A stretch of DNA of 64,000 nt. Source: Desulfuromonadales bacterium (GTDB taxonomy: Bacteria > Desulfobacterota > Desulfuromonadia > Desulfuromonadales > Syntrophotaleaceae). Location: NCBI GenBank assembly GCA_013619105.1, contig JABXKU010000001.1, positions 90,996 through 154,995 of the forward strand, given 5' to 3'. A program made the translations under genes and the position numbers. The notes under the pieces were generated by a model that saw only the letters and a program-made list of their open reading frames with translations, had not been told where the DNA came from and searched no databases. How positions within the stretch are numbered: the stretch's first letter is position 1; every line of letters begins with the position of its first letter. This document shows positions 1 through 8,103 of the stretch, piece after piece.

Positions 1-1
1 C

Positions 2-2938
2 CGTGGGATGCGCGTGGCTCGCAACCGTAAAGAACTTCTGGAAGGGCTAAAGTCTGCCTCTTCCGAAGCCAAAACGGCCTTTGGCAATGCGTCGGTCTTT
101 CTAGAAAAATACATTGAGAATCCTAAACATGTCGAGGTGCAGATTCTTGGTGACCATCACGGTAATCTGGTCCACTTTTATGACCGCGACTGTTCCATTC
201 AGCGCCGTCATCAGAAGGTCATCGAGGTAGCACCTTCTCCGGCCCTAAGCGACGCCAAGCGACAGGAGCTTTGCGACTATGCCTTGCAGGTCTCCCGGCA
301 TGTCAATTATGTCAATGCTGGCACCGTTGAATTCCTTATGGACCAAGAAGATAACTTCTATTTCATTGAGGTAAATACCCGCATTCAGGTTGAGCATACG
401 GTGACCGAAATGGTTACCGGTCGCAATCTGGTCCAGGGACAGATTCGGGTTGCTGAGGGTTATCGCCTGGAAGACCCTGAGATCGGTATCAAGAGCCAGG
501 ACGATATTGTCCTGTACGGTTTTGCCATTCAGTCGCGGGTGACAGCCGAGGATCCTGAAAACAATTTTGCCCCCGATTTCGGCACCATAGCCGCGTATCG
601 CAGCCCCGGTGGTTTTGGGGTGCGGCTCGATGCGGGAAGTGCCTATCCCGGAGCTCGCATCAGCCCCCATTACGATTCGCTGTTGGTTAAAATCAGCTGT
701 TGGGGACTGGATCTGGCCGGTGCGGCTCGCACCATGAGTCGCAGTCTGGAGGAATTTCGTCTGCGGGGGGTGAAGTCTAATAAGGGCTTTTTAGAGAATG
801 TCATCAATCATCCGACCTTTTTGGCCGGTCAGTGTGATACCTCTTTTCTCGACAATCATCCGGAATTATTTCATATCCTGGTCAAACGGGACCGTGCCCA
901 GAAACTATTGTCCTTTATCGGTCACACCGTGGTTAACGGGTATCCTGGCATCAAGGAGCCGCTGCATTACAAGAATCTGCGCACTCCGGTTATTCCTGAA
1001 ATTCCCTACGACTGCACCCGTCCCAAGGGTAGTCGAGACATTCTAAAAGAATTGGGACCCGAAGGGCTGTCCCAGTGGGTTCTTAACGAAAAGAAGCTGC
1101 TGGTTACCGACACCACCATGCGCGATGCTCATCAATCTTTGATGGCTACACGCTTCAGAACCTACGATCTTGATCTTATCGCTCCGGCAACCAGTCATTT
1201 GGGTAGCGATCTTTTCTCACTAGAGATGTGGGGTGGAGCCACATTCGATGTTTCCATGCGCTTTCTTAAGGAAGACCCCTGGGAGCGTCTTGACCGGCTG
1301 CGGGAAAAAATCCCCAATGTCCTTTTTCAGATGCTGCTACGTGGGTCCAATGCGGTTGGTTATTGCAACTATCCTGATAACGTGGTGCAAGAATTTGTTG
1401 CCCAAGCCGCCAAAAGTGGCATTGATGTCTTTAGAGTGTTCGATTCTCTGAACTGGACCAAGGGCATGCGGGTGGCTATGGATGCGGTTCGTAAGGCCGA
1501 TGCCGTGTGCGAAGCGGCAATTTGCTATACGGGAGACATTCTCGATCCCAAGCGGGATAAATATCCGCTTTCTTACTATGTTGGCATGGCCAAGGAACTG
1601 GAAAAAATGGGTGCGCATATCCTTGCCATCAAGGATATGGCTGGATTGCTTAAGCCTTTTGCCGCTGAGAAGCTGGTCAAGGCCTTGAAACAGGAGGTTG
1701 GTATTCCTATCCATCTCCATACCCATGACACTTCCAGTAACGGTGGTGCGACCTTGTTTGCCGCTTCCATGGCCGGGGTCGATATTGTTGATACAGCACT
1801 TTCTTCGGTTTCTGGTCTTACCGCACAGCCCAACATGAATGCATTGCTCGCTGTGCTGAAGGACTCAGAGCGCGATCCGCAACTCGACGAAAAGAAACTG
1901 CAAAAACTGGCCAATTATTGGGAAACTGTGCGCACCTACTATGCTCCCTTCGAATCGGAGCTTCGTAGCGGTACGGCCCAGGTCTATCACCATGAGATTC
2001 CCGGCGGTCAGTATTCCAATTATAAGCCGCAGGTCGAGGGCTTTGGTTTAGGCCATCGCTGGGAAGAGTGCAAGGAGATGTACCGCAAGGTCAACGATAT
2101 GTTTGGGGATATTATCAAGGTTACCCCATCCTCGAAGATCGTTGGCGATATGGCGATGTTCATGATTCAGAACGATCTGCAGCCCGAGGATGTCTATGAG
2201 CGGGGCGCAGAGTTGACCTTTCCGCAAGGGGTCGTAGATTTTTTCAAGGGGATGATCGGCCAGCCTCACGGTGGTTTTCCAGAGAAGCTACAGAAGATCG
2301 TCCTGAAAGGCGAGGAGGCAATCACTTGCCGGCCAGGGGAATTTCTGGAGTCTGTTGATTTCGCCGCTCAGAAAACTGAACTGGAGAAGAAGCTCGGTCA
2401 GCCGGTGAGTGATCGAGATGTTCTTTCTGCGGTGCTTTACCCCGGAGTGTTTGAAGAGTTTGCAAAACACCGTCAGGAATATGAAGACACGTCCATGCTG
2501 CCGACGCCGGTCTTTTTCTATGGTCTCGATCTCGGTGATGAAACCTGTATAGAGATACAACCGGGCAAGACCTTGGTCGTACAGCTTAACGCTATTGGCC
2601 GAATCACCGACGATGGTAACCGCGATATCTACTTTGAACTTAACGGCGAGCCACGCCAAGTTGCTGTCCCGGATATGTCGGTGGACTCGGATATGGTCAC
2701 CCATCGTAAGGCTGATCCGGACAACCTGCATCATGTCGGTGCCCCCATGCCCGGCAAGGTGTTTCATATTCTGGTCAATGTCGGCGATGTGGTCAAAGAG
2801 GGGGATGTCCTGTTGTCCACCGAGGCGATGAAGATGGAGACTAATGTCAAGGCCGCCAAGGAAGGTGTTGTCTCTGAAATCCTGGTTTTTGAAGGGATGC
2901 AGATCCAATCCGGAGAATTGCTGATCATTCTCGACTAA
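2..2938 (+). CDS. pyc: pyruvate carboxylase, 5'-truncated by the window edge
   Basis: Biotin-dependent, ATP-driven carboxylation of pyruvate to oxaloacetate, the anaplerotic entry to the TCA cycle and gluconeogenesis; cytoplasmic. The reading frame is open from base 2, and its first residues (RGMRV) match the glycine-rich ATP-grasp loop, so the true start lies upstream. About 978 residues are present, against roughly 1150 for a full single-chain enzyme. Domain order: C-terminal part of biotin carboxylase (FYFIEVNTRIQVEHTVTE), carboxyltransferase beginning at TDTTMRDAHQS with the metal-site motif HTHDTSSNGG, and a C-terminal biotinyl domain. The biotin-accepting lysine is in EAMKME (codon 2831-2833). 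All three catalytic modules on one chain distinguishes it from two-subunit pyruvate carboxylase and from oxaloacetate decarboxylase. A terminator follows 20 bases after the stop. Confidence 0.97.
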   Translation, partial: RGMRVARNRKELLEGLKSASSEAKTAFGNASVFLEKYIENPKHVEVQILGDHHGNLVHFYDRDCSIQRRHQKVIEVAPSPALSDAKRQELCDYALQVSRHVNYVNAGTVEFLMDQEDNFYFIEVNTRIQVEHTVTEMVTGRNLVQGQIRVAEGYRLEDPEIGIKSQDDIVLYGFAIQSRVTAEDPENNFAPDFGTIAAYRSPGGFGVRLDAGSAYPGARISPHYDSLLVKISCWGLDLAGAARTMSRSLEEFRLRGVKSNKGFLENVINHPTFLAGQCDTSFLDNHPELFHILVKRDRAQKLLSFIGHTVVNGYPGIKEPLHYKNLRTPVIPEIPYDCTRPKGSRDILKELGPEGLSQWVLNEKKLLVTDTTMRDAHQSLMATRFRTYDLDLIAPATSHLGSDLFSLEMWGGATFDVSMRFLKEDPWERLDRLREKIPNVLFQMLLRGSNAVGYCNYPDNVVQEFVAQAAKSGIDVFRVFDSLNWTKGMRVAMDAVRKADAVCEAAICYTGDILDPKRDKYPLSYYVGMAKELEKMGAHILAIKDMAGLLKPFAAEKLVKALKQEVGIPIHLHTHDTSSNGGATLFAASMAGVDIVDTALSSVSGLTAQPNMNALLAVLKDSERDPQLDEKKLQKLANYWETVRTYYAPFESELRSGTAQVYHHEIPGGQYSNYKPQVEGFGLGHRWEECKEMYRKVNDMFGDIIKVTPSSKIVGDMAMFMIQNDLQPEDVYERGAELTFPQGVVDFFKGMIGQPHGGFPEKLQKIVLKGEEAITCRPGEFLESVDFAAQKTELEKKLGQPVSDRDVLSAVLYPGVFEEFAKHRQEYEDTSMLPTPVFFYGLDLGDETCIEIQPGKTLVVQLNAIGRITDDGNRDIYFELNGEPRQVAVPDMSVDSDMVTHRKADPDNLHHVGAPMPGKVFHILVNVGDVVKEGDVLLSTEAMKMETNVKAAKEGVVSEILVFEGMQIQSGELLIILD

Positions 2939-2959
2939 CTGGCAAGCTTTATGGATCAA

Positions 2960-2994
2960 AGGCCAAGCCCTCAACAGGGCTTGGCCTTTTTTTT
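2960..2994 (+). terminator. rho-independent terminator after pyc
   Basis: Perfect 11-bp stem, AGGCCAAGCCC with GGGCTTGGCCT, closing a 6-base loop and followed directly by an uninterrupted T run. Because the stem is perfect it could also stop the convergent permease transcript on the minus strand. Confidence 0.93.
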
Positions 2995-3004
2995 GTAGGG
3001 TCGC

Positions 3005-3958
3005 TTAGTTGAACCCGAGTTGATACGTTTTTAATAGAAAAAGGATTACGGGGTAACTGACCAAGGAAAACAGGGTAGAAAGAAGAATGATGGAACCGGC
3101 CAGCTCTGCATTGCTGTCCAATTGTTGAGCCAGAACGGTACAGGCGGCCGCCGCCGGGGCCCCGGCCATGAGTACGGCGATACCTAAATCGAGGCCTCGA
3201 ACATTGAGCAGCAGCATGAAACCGATGGTCAATAATGGTAGGCCAATCACCTTGAAGAGGCTGGCTAGCGTTGCTTGGACCAAGTCGCCACGGAGTTTTT
3301 TTAGGGAGAAACTTCCGCCGATGGCTAACAGAGCCAGGGGCAGGGTGATGTTAGCGGTGAGGCTGAAAGAGCGTGCTATAAGTTGAGGTAAAGGTAGTTG
3401 CCAATAGCTCCAGATAATACCCAAAAAAGCCGCGAGTATTAGGGGGTTAGAGAACAGGCTGCGATACCAGAAATGCCACCCGGTTTGCCGGGAACCTGTT
3501 CGATGTGGAAGCAGCAAAGCCAGAATGGATAACAGGTTGATAACCGGAACCAGGCAACCCATAAACATGCCGGCCCGGGCAAAGGCTTCATCGCCATAAG
3601 CACTAAATACAATAGGCAGGCCAATATAGGCTAGGTTTCCTCGGAAGGCCCCTTGGCTGAAGGCACCTCGGTCTTCTCGTCGATACTTTCGACCCAGGGC
3701 AGCATAGCTGTAGGAAAGGATCATGCCACTGAGCATGACAAATGTGGCTCCCGCAACCATGCGGCCGTTGAAAGTGGCCCCAAAGTCGGCGGTGGCGATC
3801 TTATGGAAGAGCAGGGAGGGTAAGCCGATGAAGTAGACTAGTCGGTTGGCTTGATACAGAAAGCGATCGTCAATCAGTTCGATGCGTCGAATCAGATAGC
3901 CGAGACCAATAACGAAAAATACCGGCAGAATTATGAGGGCGATCTCGGTAAATACCAT
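3005..3958 (-). CDS. AEC (auxin efflux carrier) family permease
   Basis: Integral inner-membrane transporter of about 317 residues, made almost entirely of hydrophobic helices in the AEC fold (two five-helix halves). Seen: FFVIGLGYLIRR near the start, FRGNLAYIGLPIVFSAYG in the middle and MAGAPAAAACTVLAQQ near the end. These correspond to the conserved N-terminal, central glycine/asparagine and C-terminal small-residue motifs of YfdV/MdcF-type carriers. Substrates in this family are organic anions such as malate or malonate; the substrate here cannot be told. I start at the ATG whose complement ends at 3958 because AAAGGA lies 9 bases upstream; an upstream in-frame start (4033) would add 25 polar residues with no ribosome site. 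Transcribed toward pyc. Confidence 0.85.
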   Translation of the reverse strand: MVFTEIALIILPVFFVIGLGYLIRRIELIDDRFLYQANRLVYFIGLPSLLFHKIATADFGATFNGRMVAGATFVMLSGMILSYSYAALGRKYRREDRGAFSQGAFRGNLAYIGLPIVFSAYGDEAFARAGMFMGCLVPVINLLSILALLLPHRTGSRQTGWHFWYRSLFSNPLILAAFLGIIWSYWQLPLPQLIARSFSLTANITLPLALLAIGGSFSLKKLRGDLVQATLASLFKVIGLPLLTIGFMLLLNVRGLDLGIAVLMAGAPAAAACTVLAQQLDSNAELAGSIILLSTLFSLVSYPVILFLLKTYQLGFN

Positions 3959-4074
3959 CACAAGTGGTCCTTTGATTGATAGTTTGACCCAGCATACTCC
4001 GCCACCAGTGGTGGCGGCAACCTTAGAAAACACTTCGGCTCAGCTTCCTTGACTTTTTGAGTCTGGACGGTTAG

Positions 4075-4638
4075 ATGTTAAACATGGCTGACAGGATGCC
4101 GACAAAAAAACTCTTATTGTTTGTTGTGGTCTCGGGCCTGTTGATCTTGCTTGTTGCCAGCCTCTGGCATGTGGACTCGTGGCGTGGAGGGGCTCTACCT
4201 GAAACAAGGGCACTGGTCGGCGGCCCGGCTCCCGGTTTTTCACTGCCGGACCTGTATGGCAGTCAACGCTCCCTGAGTCAGTTCCGGGGTCATAACGTAC
4301 TTCTTGTCTTCTGGGCTTCCTGGTGTCCCCCCTGCCGTGTTGAGATGGCATCTCTGCAACGTTTGCATGACAACTCTGCCGTTCAGAATCTCAAAGTGAT
4401 AGCGGTTAATGTGGGAGAAACAAAGGGTCAGGTTGCCTCTTTTGTGGATCGGCAGCAGCTTTCTTTGCCGATCCTTTTAGATGCAGGGAACGATGTTCAG
4501 CAGCTCTATGGGGTGAATCAGCTGCCTCTGGCTTTTCTTGTCGATGGCCAGGGCAGAATTATTGCCCGGCACCTTGGTCTGCGGGACTGGAATTCCAGCG
4601 ATGTAATTACCGAGCTTAACCAACTCAGCGGAGAGTGA
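4075..4638 (+). CDS. TlpA/ResA-like membrane-anchored thioredoxin
   Basis: Periplasmic thiol-disulfide oxidoreductase of about 187 residues. An N-terminal membrane anchor (about residues 12-31, very Leu/Val rich) is followed by a thioredoxin fold of the AhpC/TSA-Redoxin type, with active site WCPPC at residues 83-87 preceded by VFWAS and a cis-Pro region (QLPLAFLVD). WCPPC is typical of TlpA/ResA/CcmG proteins that keep apocytochrome c cysteines reduced. The next gene, a CcdA-like electron carrier, starts 4 bases later and would supply the electrons, so the pair forms a cytochrome c maturation or thiol-reducing module. Start uncertain: ATG at 4075 is preceded at 4 bases by GGACGG; 4084 and 4099 are alternatives. 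Confidence 0.88.
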   Translation: MLNMADRMPTKKLLLFVVVSGLLILLVASLWHVDSWRGGALPETRALVGGPAPGFSLPDLYGSQRSLSQFRGHNVLLVFWASWCPPCRVEMASLQRLHDNSAVQNLKVIAVNVGETKGQVASFVDRQQLSLPILLDAGNDVQQLYGVNQLPLAFLVDGQGRIIARHLGLRDWNSSDVITELNQLSGE

Positions 4639-4642
4639 TTCA

Positions 4643-5392
4643 ATGAGCAATGCTGCCGATATTACCTTGTGGATCGCATTTTCAGCCGGGGTTCTGTCCT
4701 TTTTCTCCCCCTGTGTCTTGCCTTTATTACCTTCCTACATAACCTATATTACCGGTCTCAGTTTTGGCCAACTGCAGGAGGCGCACCCTGGTGCCCGCGT
4801 TCGGTTGACGGTGTTGTGCCACTGTCTGATCTTTATTGCCGGATTCTCCGCCGTGTTCATTTTACTGGGGGCCTTGGCCGGGATAGCTTCAGCCTCTTTT
4901 CATGGGCAGCTGCAGACGGTGCTGGTCTGGGTGCAGAAAATTGGTGGAATTCTGATCTTTCTTTTTGGAATCCATCTCAGTGGTTTGTTTCATTTCGGTA
5001 TTTTGCTCGGTGAGAGACGGATTCATTTGCATCGCAAACCGGCTGGGTTTGCCGGCACCTTTGTGGTTGGATTGGCCTTTGCAGCCGGTTGGACGCCGTG
5101 CATCGGCCCGATTCTAGGCGCTATTCTGGCTTTAGCTGCAGGGTCATCAGCGGGTCCTGGCCACAGCATTTTGTTATTGACGGTTTATTCAGCGGGTTTA
5201 GGTTTACCCTTTTTGTTAGCGGGTTTGCTCTTTCATAGTTTTCTGTCCTTTTTCAAGCGTTTTCGTAAGTACATACGGTTGGTTGAGGTTTTTACCGGTG
5301 CCTTGTTGATGGTGGTGGGCATCATGCTGTTTTTCGATATGTTCGGTATGGTCACAGGCTATCTGTACCGCCTGCTGCCTCCTGCTGGCTAA
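4643..5392 (+). CDS. ccdA: CcdA-like thiol-disulfide interchange membrane protein
   Basis: Six-helix inner-membrane protein (249 residues) of the CcdA/DsbD-transmembrane family. It passes reducing equivalents from cytoplasmic thioredoxin to periplasmic thioredoxin-like proteins. The two redox cysteines are visible: C24 in FFSPCVLPLLPSY and C153 in AAGWTPCIGPILG, one in each three-helix repeat. The length matches stand-alone CcdA rather than full DsbD, which carries extra periplasmic domains. The ribosome site GGAGAG overlaps the end of the upstream thioredoxin gene, so the two are translationally linked. The next promoter (for fur) begins just after this gene. Confidence 0.9.
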   Translation: MSNAADITLWIAFSAGVLSFFSPCVLPLLPSYITYITGLSFGQLQEAHPGARVRLTVLCHCLIFIAGFSAVFILLGALAGIASASFHGQLQTVLVWVQKIGGILIFLFGIHLSGLFHFGILLGERRIHLHRKPAGFAGTFVVGLAFAAGWTPCIGPILGAILALAAGSSAGPGHSILLLTVYSAGLGLPFLLAGLLFHSFLSFFKRFRKYIRLVEVFTGALLMVVGIMLFFDMFGMVTGYLYRLLPPAG

Positions 5393-5412
5393 GCCAAGGC
5401 CCCGTTTTGGAC

Positions 5413-5440
5413 TTGACAGTCATTATCCGCTGCTGATATT
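5413..5440 (+). promoter_or_regulatory. candidate promoter of the fur-feo operon
   Basis: A perfect -35 hexamer TTGACA (5413-5418) is followed 15-16 bases later by a weaker -10 (TGATAT or GATATT, 5434-5440). It sits between ccdA and fur, and the Fur-box palindrome begins 3 bases after the -10, where it would cover the transcription start. Confidence 0.6.
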
Positions 5441-5442
5441 TT

Positions 5443-5457
5443 TGAAATTCAATTTCA
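5443..5457 (+). promoter_or_regulatory. Fur box, perfect 7-1-7 inverted repeat
   Basis: TGAAATT-C-AATTTCA is a perfect 7-1-7 palindrome, the geometry of a Fur operator. It lies directly downstream of the -10 and 12 bases before the fur ATG, so Fur with Fe(II) should block transcription of fur and the feo genes behind it. Assignment as a Fur site is inferred from symmetry, spacing and context. Confidence 0.72.
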
Positions 5458-5468
5458 TGGGAGGGGTG

Positions 5469-5900
5469 ATGACCGACAAACGTGTAATGTTTCGCGAATT
5501 CGTGGTTCGCAAAGGGCTGAAGTGGACGAAGCAGAGGGAAGTTATTCTCGAAGTATTCCTCAGTTCTAAAGAACACCTTTCCACCGAAGATCTTTATCTA
5601 GAAATTCGCAGCAAAAACCCTCATATCGGCTACGCTACGGTCTACCGCACTCTGAAACTTTTTGCTGAGTGCGGGATCGCTGAAGAGCGGGATTTCGGTG
5701 CTGGGCAAGTCCTTTATGAATTGAGCCACGGCGGGGACCATCACGACCACCTTATCTGCACCGGTTGTGGAGCCATCATCGAGTTTGAGGATAAGCGAAT
5801 TGAAAAGCTGCAGGAACAAGTGGCTCAAGACCATCAGTTCACCATAGCCAGTCACCGACTGGAGATCTTTGGCCTGTGTGCCAAATGCGCACCCGGCTAA
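5469..5900 (+). CDS. fur: Fur-family ferric uptake regulator
   Basis: Metal-sensing repressor of 143 residues. The N-terminal winged helix contains GLKWTKQREVILEVF and the recognition region GYATVYRTLKLF. The C-terminal dimerisation/metal domain has the HHDHLIC motif (about 91-97) and two CxxC pairs (C97/C100 and C137/C140) that normally hold structural zinc. The context (ferrous transporter 62 bases downstream, Fur-like box at the promoter) favours Fur itself over Zur or PerR. The start is ATG 5469, with GGAG five bases upstream; an in-frame ATG at 5442 would add nine residues and overlap the operator. Expected to be autoregulated. Confidence 0.92.
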   Translation: MTDKRVMFREFVVRKGLKWTKQREVILEVFLSSKEHLSTEDLYLEIRSKNPHIGYATVYRTLKLFAECGIAEERDFGAGQVLYELSHGGDHHDHLICTGCGAIIEFEDKRIEKLQEQVAQDHQFTIASHRLEIFGLCAKCAPG

Positions 5901-5962
5901 AAGTTGCCAGACCCTTTTTTGAAATATTTTTAAATTCCCCTTTTTAAATAGAAATAATTGCA

Positions 5963-7927
5963 ATGGCTTCTCAGAACAAAGCACCCAAGGGTGACCGTAA
6001 GGTTATTCTGGTTGGAAACCCCAATGTTGGCAAAAGCGTTCTCTTTAATGCCCTGACCGGGGCTTATACCGTTGTATCCAACTATCCTGGGACCTCTGTG
6101 GCCGTAGCGCGCGGTCATTGCGAAATCAATGGCCAGCGGTACGAAATTCTCGATACCCCCGGTATGTATTCGCTGCTGCCGATCACCGAGGAAGAGCGAG
6201 TCGCTCGCGAGATGCTGCTCCTCGAAGACGCCCATGCGGTTATTCATGTTCTCGATGCCCGTAATATCGAGCGCATGTTACCCATGACCCTCCAGCTTAT
6301 CGAAGCTGGCCTTCCGGTGATTCTGTTGGTCAATATTCTTGACGAAGCAGAACGCTCCGGCATGTCTATCGATATCCCGCTGTTGCAGGAGAAACTCGGT
6401 ATCCCGGTGGTGGGAGGGGCGATGCGCAGCAAGCGCGGACTGAAGGAGGTTCGGCAGGCTATCGCTGAGTGTGGTGATGACGATTTGCCGTCTTTTGGCT
6501 ACTCCTCTGATCTGGAGAAGGATATTGCCAAAGTAACGGACACCCTGACTGGGGATTATCGATTGGATCTTCGTGCTCTGGCTTTACTGCTGTTGCAAAA
6601 AGACGACGAGATTCTAGCCCTTGTAAGTGACCGGGAGGGTGACAACTTTGAGCAGGTGCAGCAGGCCGCTGCTGAAACCGCCTTTGAACATCGTTTCGAT
6701 CTTCATTTACGCATCAGCCTGGAACGTAAGCGGGTATGTAAAGGACTGCTGGCGGAAACCGTGCGTCAGCCTGAGAATAGGCGACTGCGCTTTGCCGATC
6801 GCCTTTCTGCCTGGACGACCAATCCCTGGACCGGTTTCCCGTTGTTGATTCTGGTGCTCTATTTCGGCATTTATCAATTTGTTGGTAAGTTCGGGGCTGG
6901 TGTGCTGGTCAATCTGTGCGAGGGCTCCCTGTTTGAAAACTTCCTCAACCCCTTAGCTATAAGCCTGATTGATCGTTTTGTACCCTGGTACTGGTTGCGG
7001 GAACTGGTCGTCGGTGAATACGGTATCTTTACCCTCGGCGTCCGCTATGCGGTGGCGTTGGTGCTACCCATTGTCGGCACCTTCTTTTTGACCTTCTCTG
7101 TCATTGAGGATGTCGGCTATTTCCCACGGCTGGCCATGTTGGTGGATCGTGTTTTTAAAAAAATCGGGCTTAACGGGCGAGCGGTGATTCCCATGGTCCT
7201 TGGTTTCGGTTGCGATACCATGGCGACCATGGTAACCCGTACCCTGGAAACGGTTCGTGAACGAGTGCTGGTGACCCTTTTGCTGGCATTGGCGATCCCT
7301 TGCAGTGCTCAGTTGGGGGTTATTCTCGGCCTTCTTTCTGGCGTTCCGGGGGCCTTACTGGTCTGGACTGTCTGCATCGTTTTGATCTTTTTGCTGGTCG
7401 GTTTTCTTTCGGCCCAAGTTTTGCCCGGCGAGCGGCCGATGTTCTACATGGAGTTGCCGCCCATGCGGCTGCCTCAATTCCACAACGTGCTGGTGAAGAC
7501 CATGACCCGCATGCAGTGGTACTTTCTGGAAATCTTTCCCCTGTTCATTATTGCCTCCGTTCTGCTGTGGGCAGGCAAAATGACCGGTGCCCTGGAGTGG
7601 TTGGTGCGCGGCATGACCCCGGTTATGGGAATGCTCGGTTTGCCAGAGGAGGCTTCGGCCGCCTTCATTTTCGGCTTCTTCCGCCGTGATTTTGGGGCTG
7701 CCGGGCTTTACGACCTTCAGGAAGCAGGGCTGTTGACACCGGTTCAGTTGACGGTGGCGGCGGTAACCATGACTCTCTTTGTGCCCTGCATTGCCCAGTT
7801 TCTGATGATGAAAAAAGAGCGGGGCTGGAAGGTCTCTTTGGGTATCTTCCTATTTGTTACGGTACTAGCTTTTTCCGTCGGCTGGTCGTTGAATATTTTC
7901 CTGCTCTTTACCGGCATACTTTCATGA
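5963..7927 (+). CDS. feoB: ferrous iron transport GTPase FeoB
   Basis: Inner-membrane Fe(II) transporter of 654 residues. The N-terminal G domain shows G1 GNPNVGKS (18-25), G2 threonine in NYPGTSVAV, G3 DTPG (64-67) and G4 NILD (124-127), followed by a GDI-like helical spacer to about residue 270. The membrane part contains paired Gate/nucleoside-recognition regions: GYFPRLAMLVDR, then GFGCDTMATMVTRTLE with the conserved cysteine, and a C-terminal LFVPCIAQFLMMKKERGWK. Length is slightly short of the 700-770 seen in many species. The start ATG has no clear Shine-Dalgarno sequence, so translation may depend on the A/T-rich leader. No separate feoA precedes it; a FeoA domain instead appears fused to a regulator two genes downstream. 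Confidence 0.96.
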   Translation: MASQNKAPKGDRKVILVGNPNVGKSVLFNALTGAYTVVSNYPGTSVAVARGHCEINGQRYEILDTPGMYSLLPITEEERVAREMLLLEDAHAVIHVLDARNIERMLPMTLQLIEAGLPVILLVNILDEAERSGMSIDIPLLQEKLGIPVVGGAMRSKRGLKEVRQAIAECGDDDLPSFGYSSDLEKDIAKVTDTLTGDYRLDLRALALLLLQKDDEILALVSDREGDNFEQVQQAAAETAFEHRFDLHLRISLERKRVCKGLLAETVRQPENRRLRFADRLSAWTTNPWTGFPLLILVLYFGIYQFVGKFGAGVLVNLCEGSLFENFLNPLAISLIDRFVPWYWLRELVVGEYGIFTLGVRYAVALVLPIVGTFFLTFSVIEDVGYFPRLAMLVDRVFKKIGLNGRAVIPMVLGFGCDTMATMVTRTLETVRERVLVTLLLALAIPCSAQLGVILGLLSGVPGALLVWTVCIVLIFLLVGFLSAQVLPGERPMFYMELPPMRLPQFHNVLVKTMTRMQWYFLEIFPLFIIASVLLWAGKMTGALEWLVRGMTPVMGMLGLPEEASAAFIFGFFRRDFGAAGLYDLQEAGLLTPVQLTVAAVTMTLFVPCIAQFLMMKKERGWKVSLGIFLFVTVLAFSVGWSLNIFLLFTGILS

Positions 7928-8100
7928 AGTGTGGGTTTTGTGGCCGTCATTTCACGCCAGCGGAAGCGGCGGAGAAAGAACCCTGCGGTCGCTGTCTGCG
8001 CGGATGTCAAAAGTCCTATTGTCCCTATTGCAGTTATGGCAATCCAATGATCCCAGGGTTTTTAGATCGCTGGGTTAAAAATAAAGATAAGAAGGAGTAA
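7924..8100 (+). CDS. 58-residue Cys-rich zinc-ribbon-like protein of the feo operon
   Basis: Small gene whose ATG overlaps the feoB stop (ATGA) and whose 3' end carries the AAGGAG ribosome site of the next gene, so it is tightly embedded in the operon. The product starts MKCGFCGRHF and has seven cysteines: C3/C6, C21/C24, C28 and C33/C36, in three CxxC pairs plus one single. A proline/glycine patch and a lysine-rich tail (VKNKDKKE) follow. No membrane segment or signal peptide is seen, so a small cytoplasmic metal-binding protein (zinc or iron) is likely, perhaps filling the small-accessory role that FeoC or FeoB-associated Cys-rich proteins have elsewhere. No named family can be asserted. 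Confidence 0.8.
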   Translation: MKCGFCGRHFTPAEAAEKEPCGRCLRGCQKSYCPYCSYGNPMIPGFLDRWVKNKDKKE

Positions 8101-8103
8101 GCG

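Noticed and set aside
5915-5960. Second Fur-like repeat directly before feoB
   Set aside because: The A/T-rich stretch has no consistent arm symmetry; matches are those expected of A/T-rich sequence.
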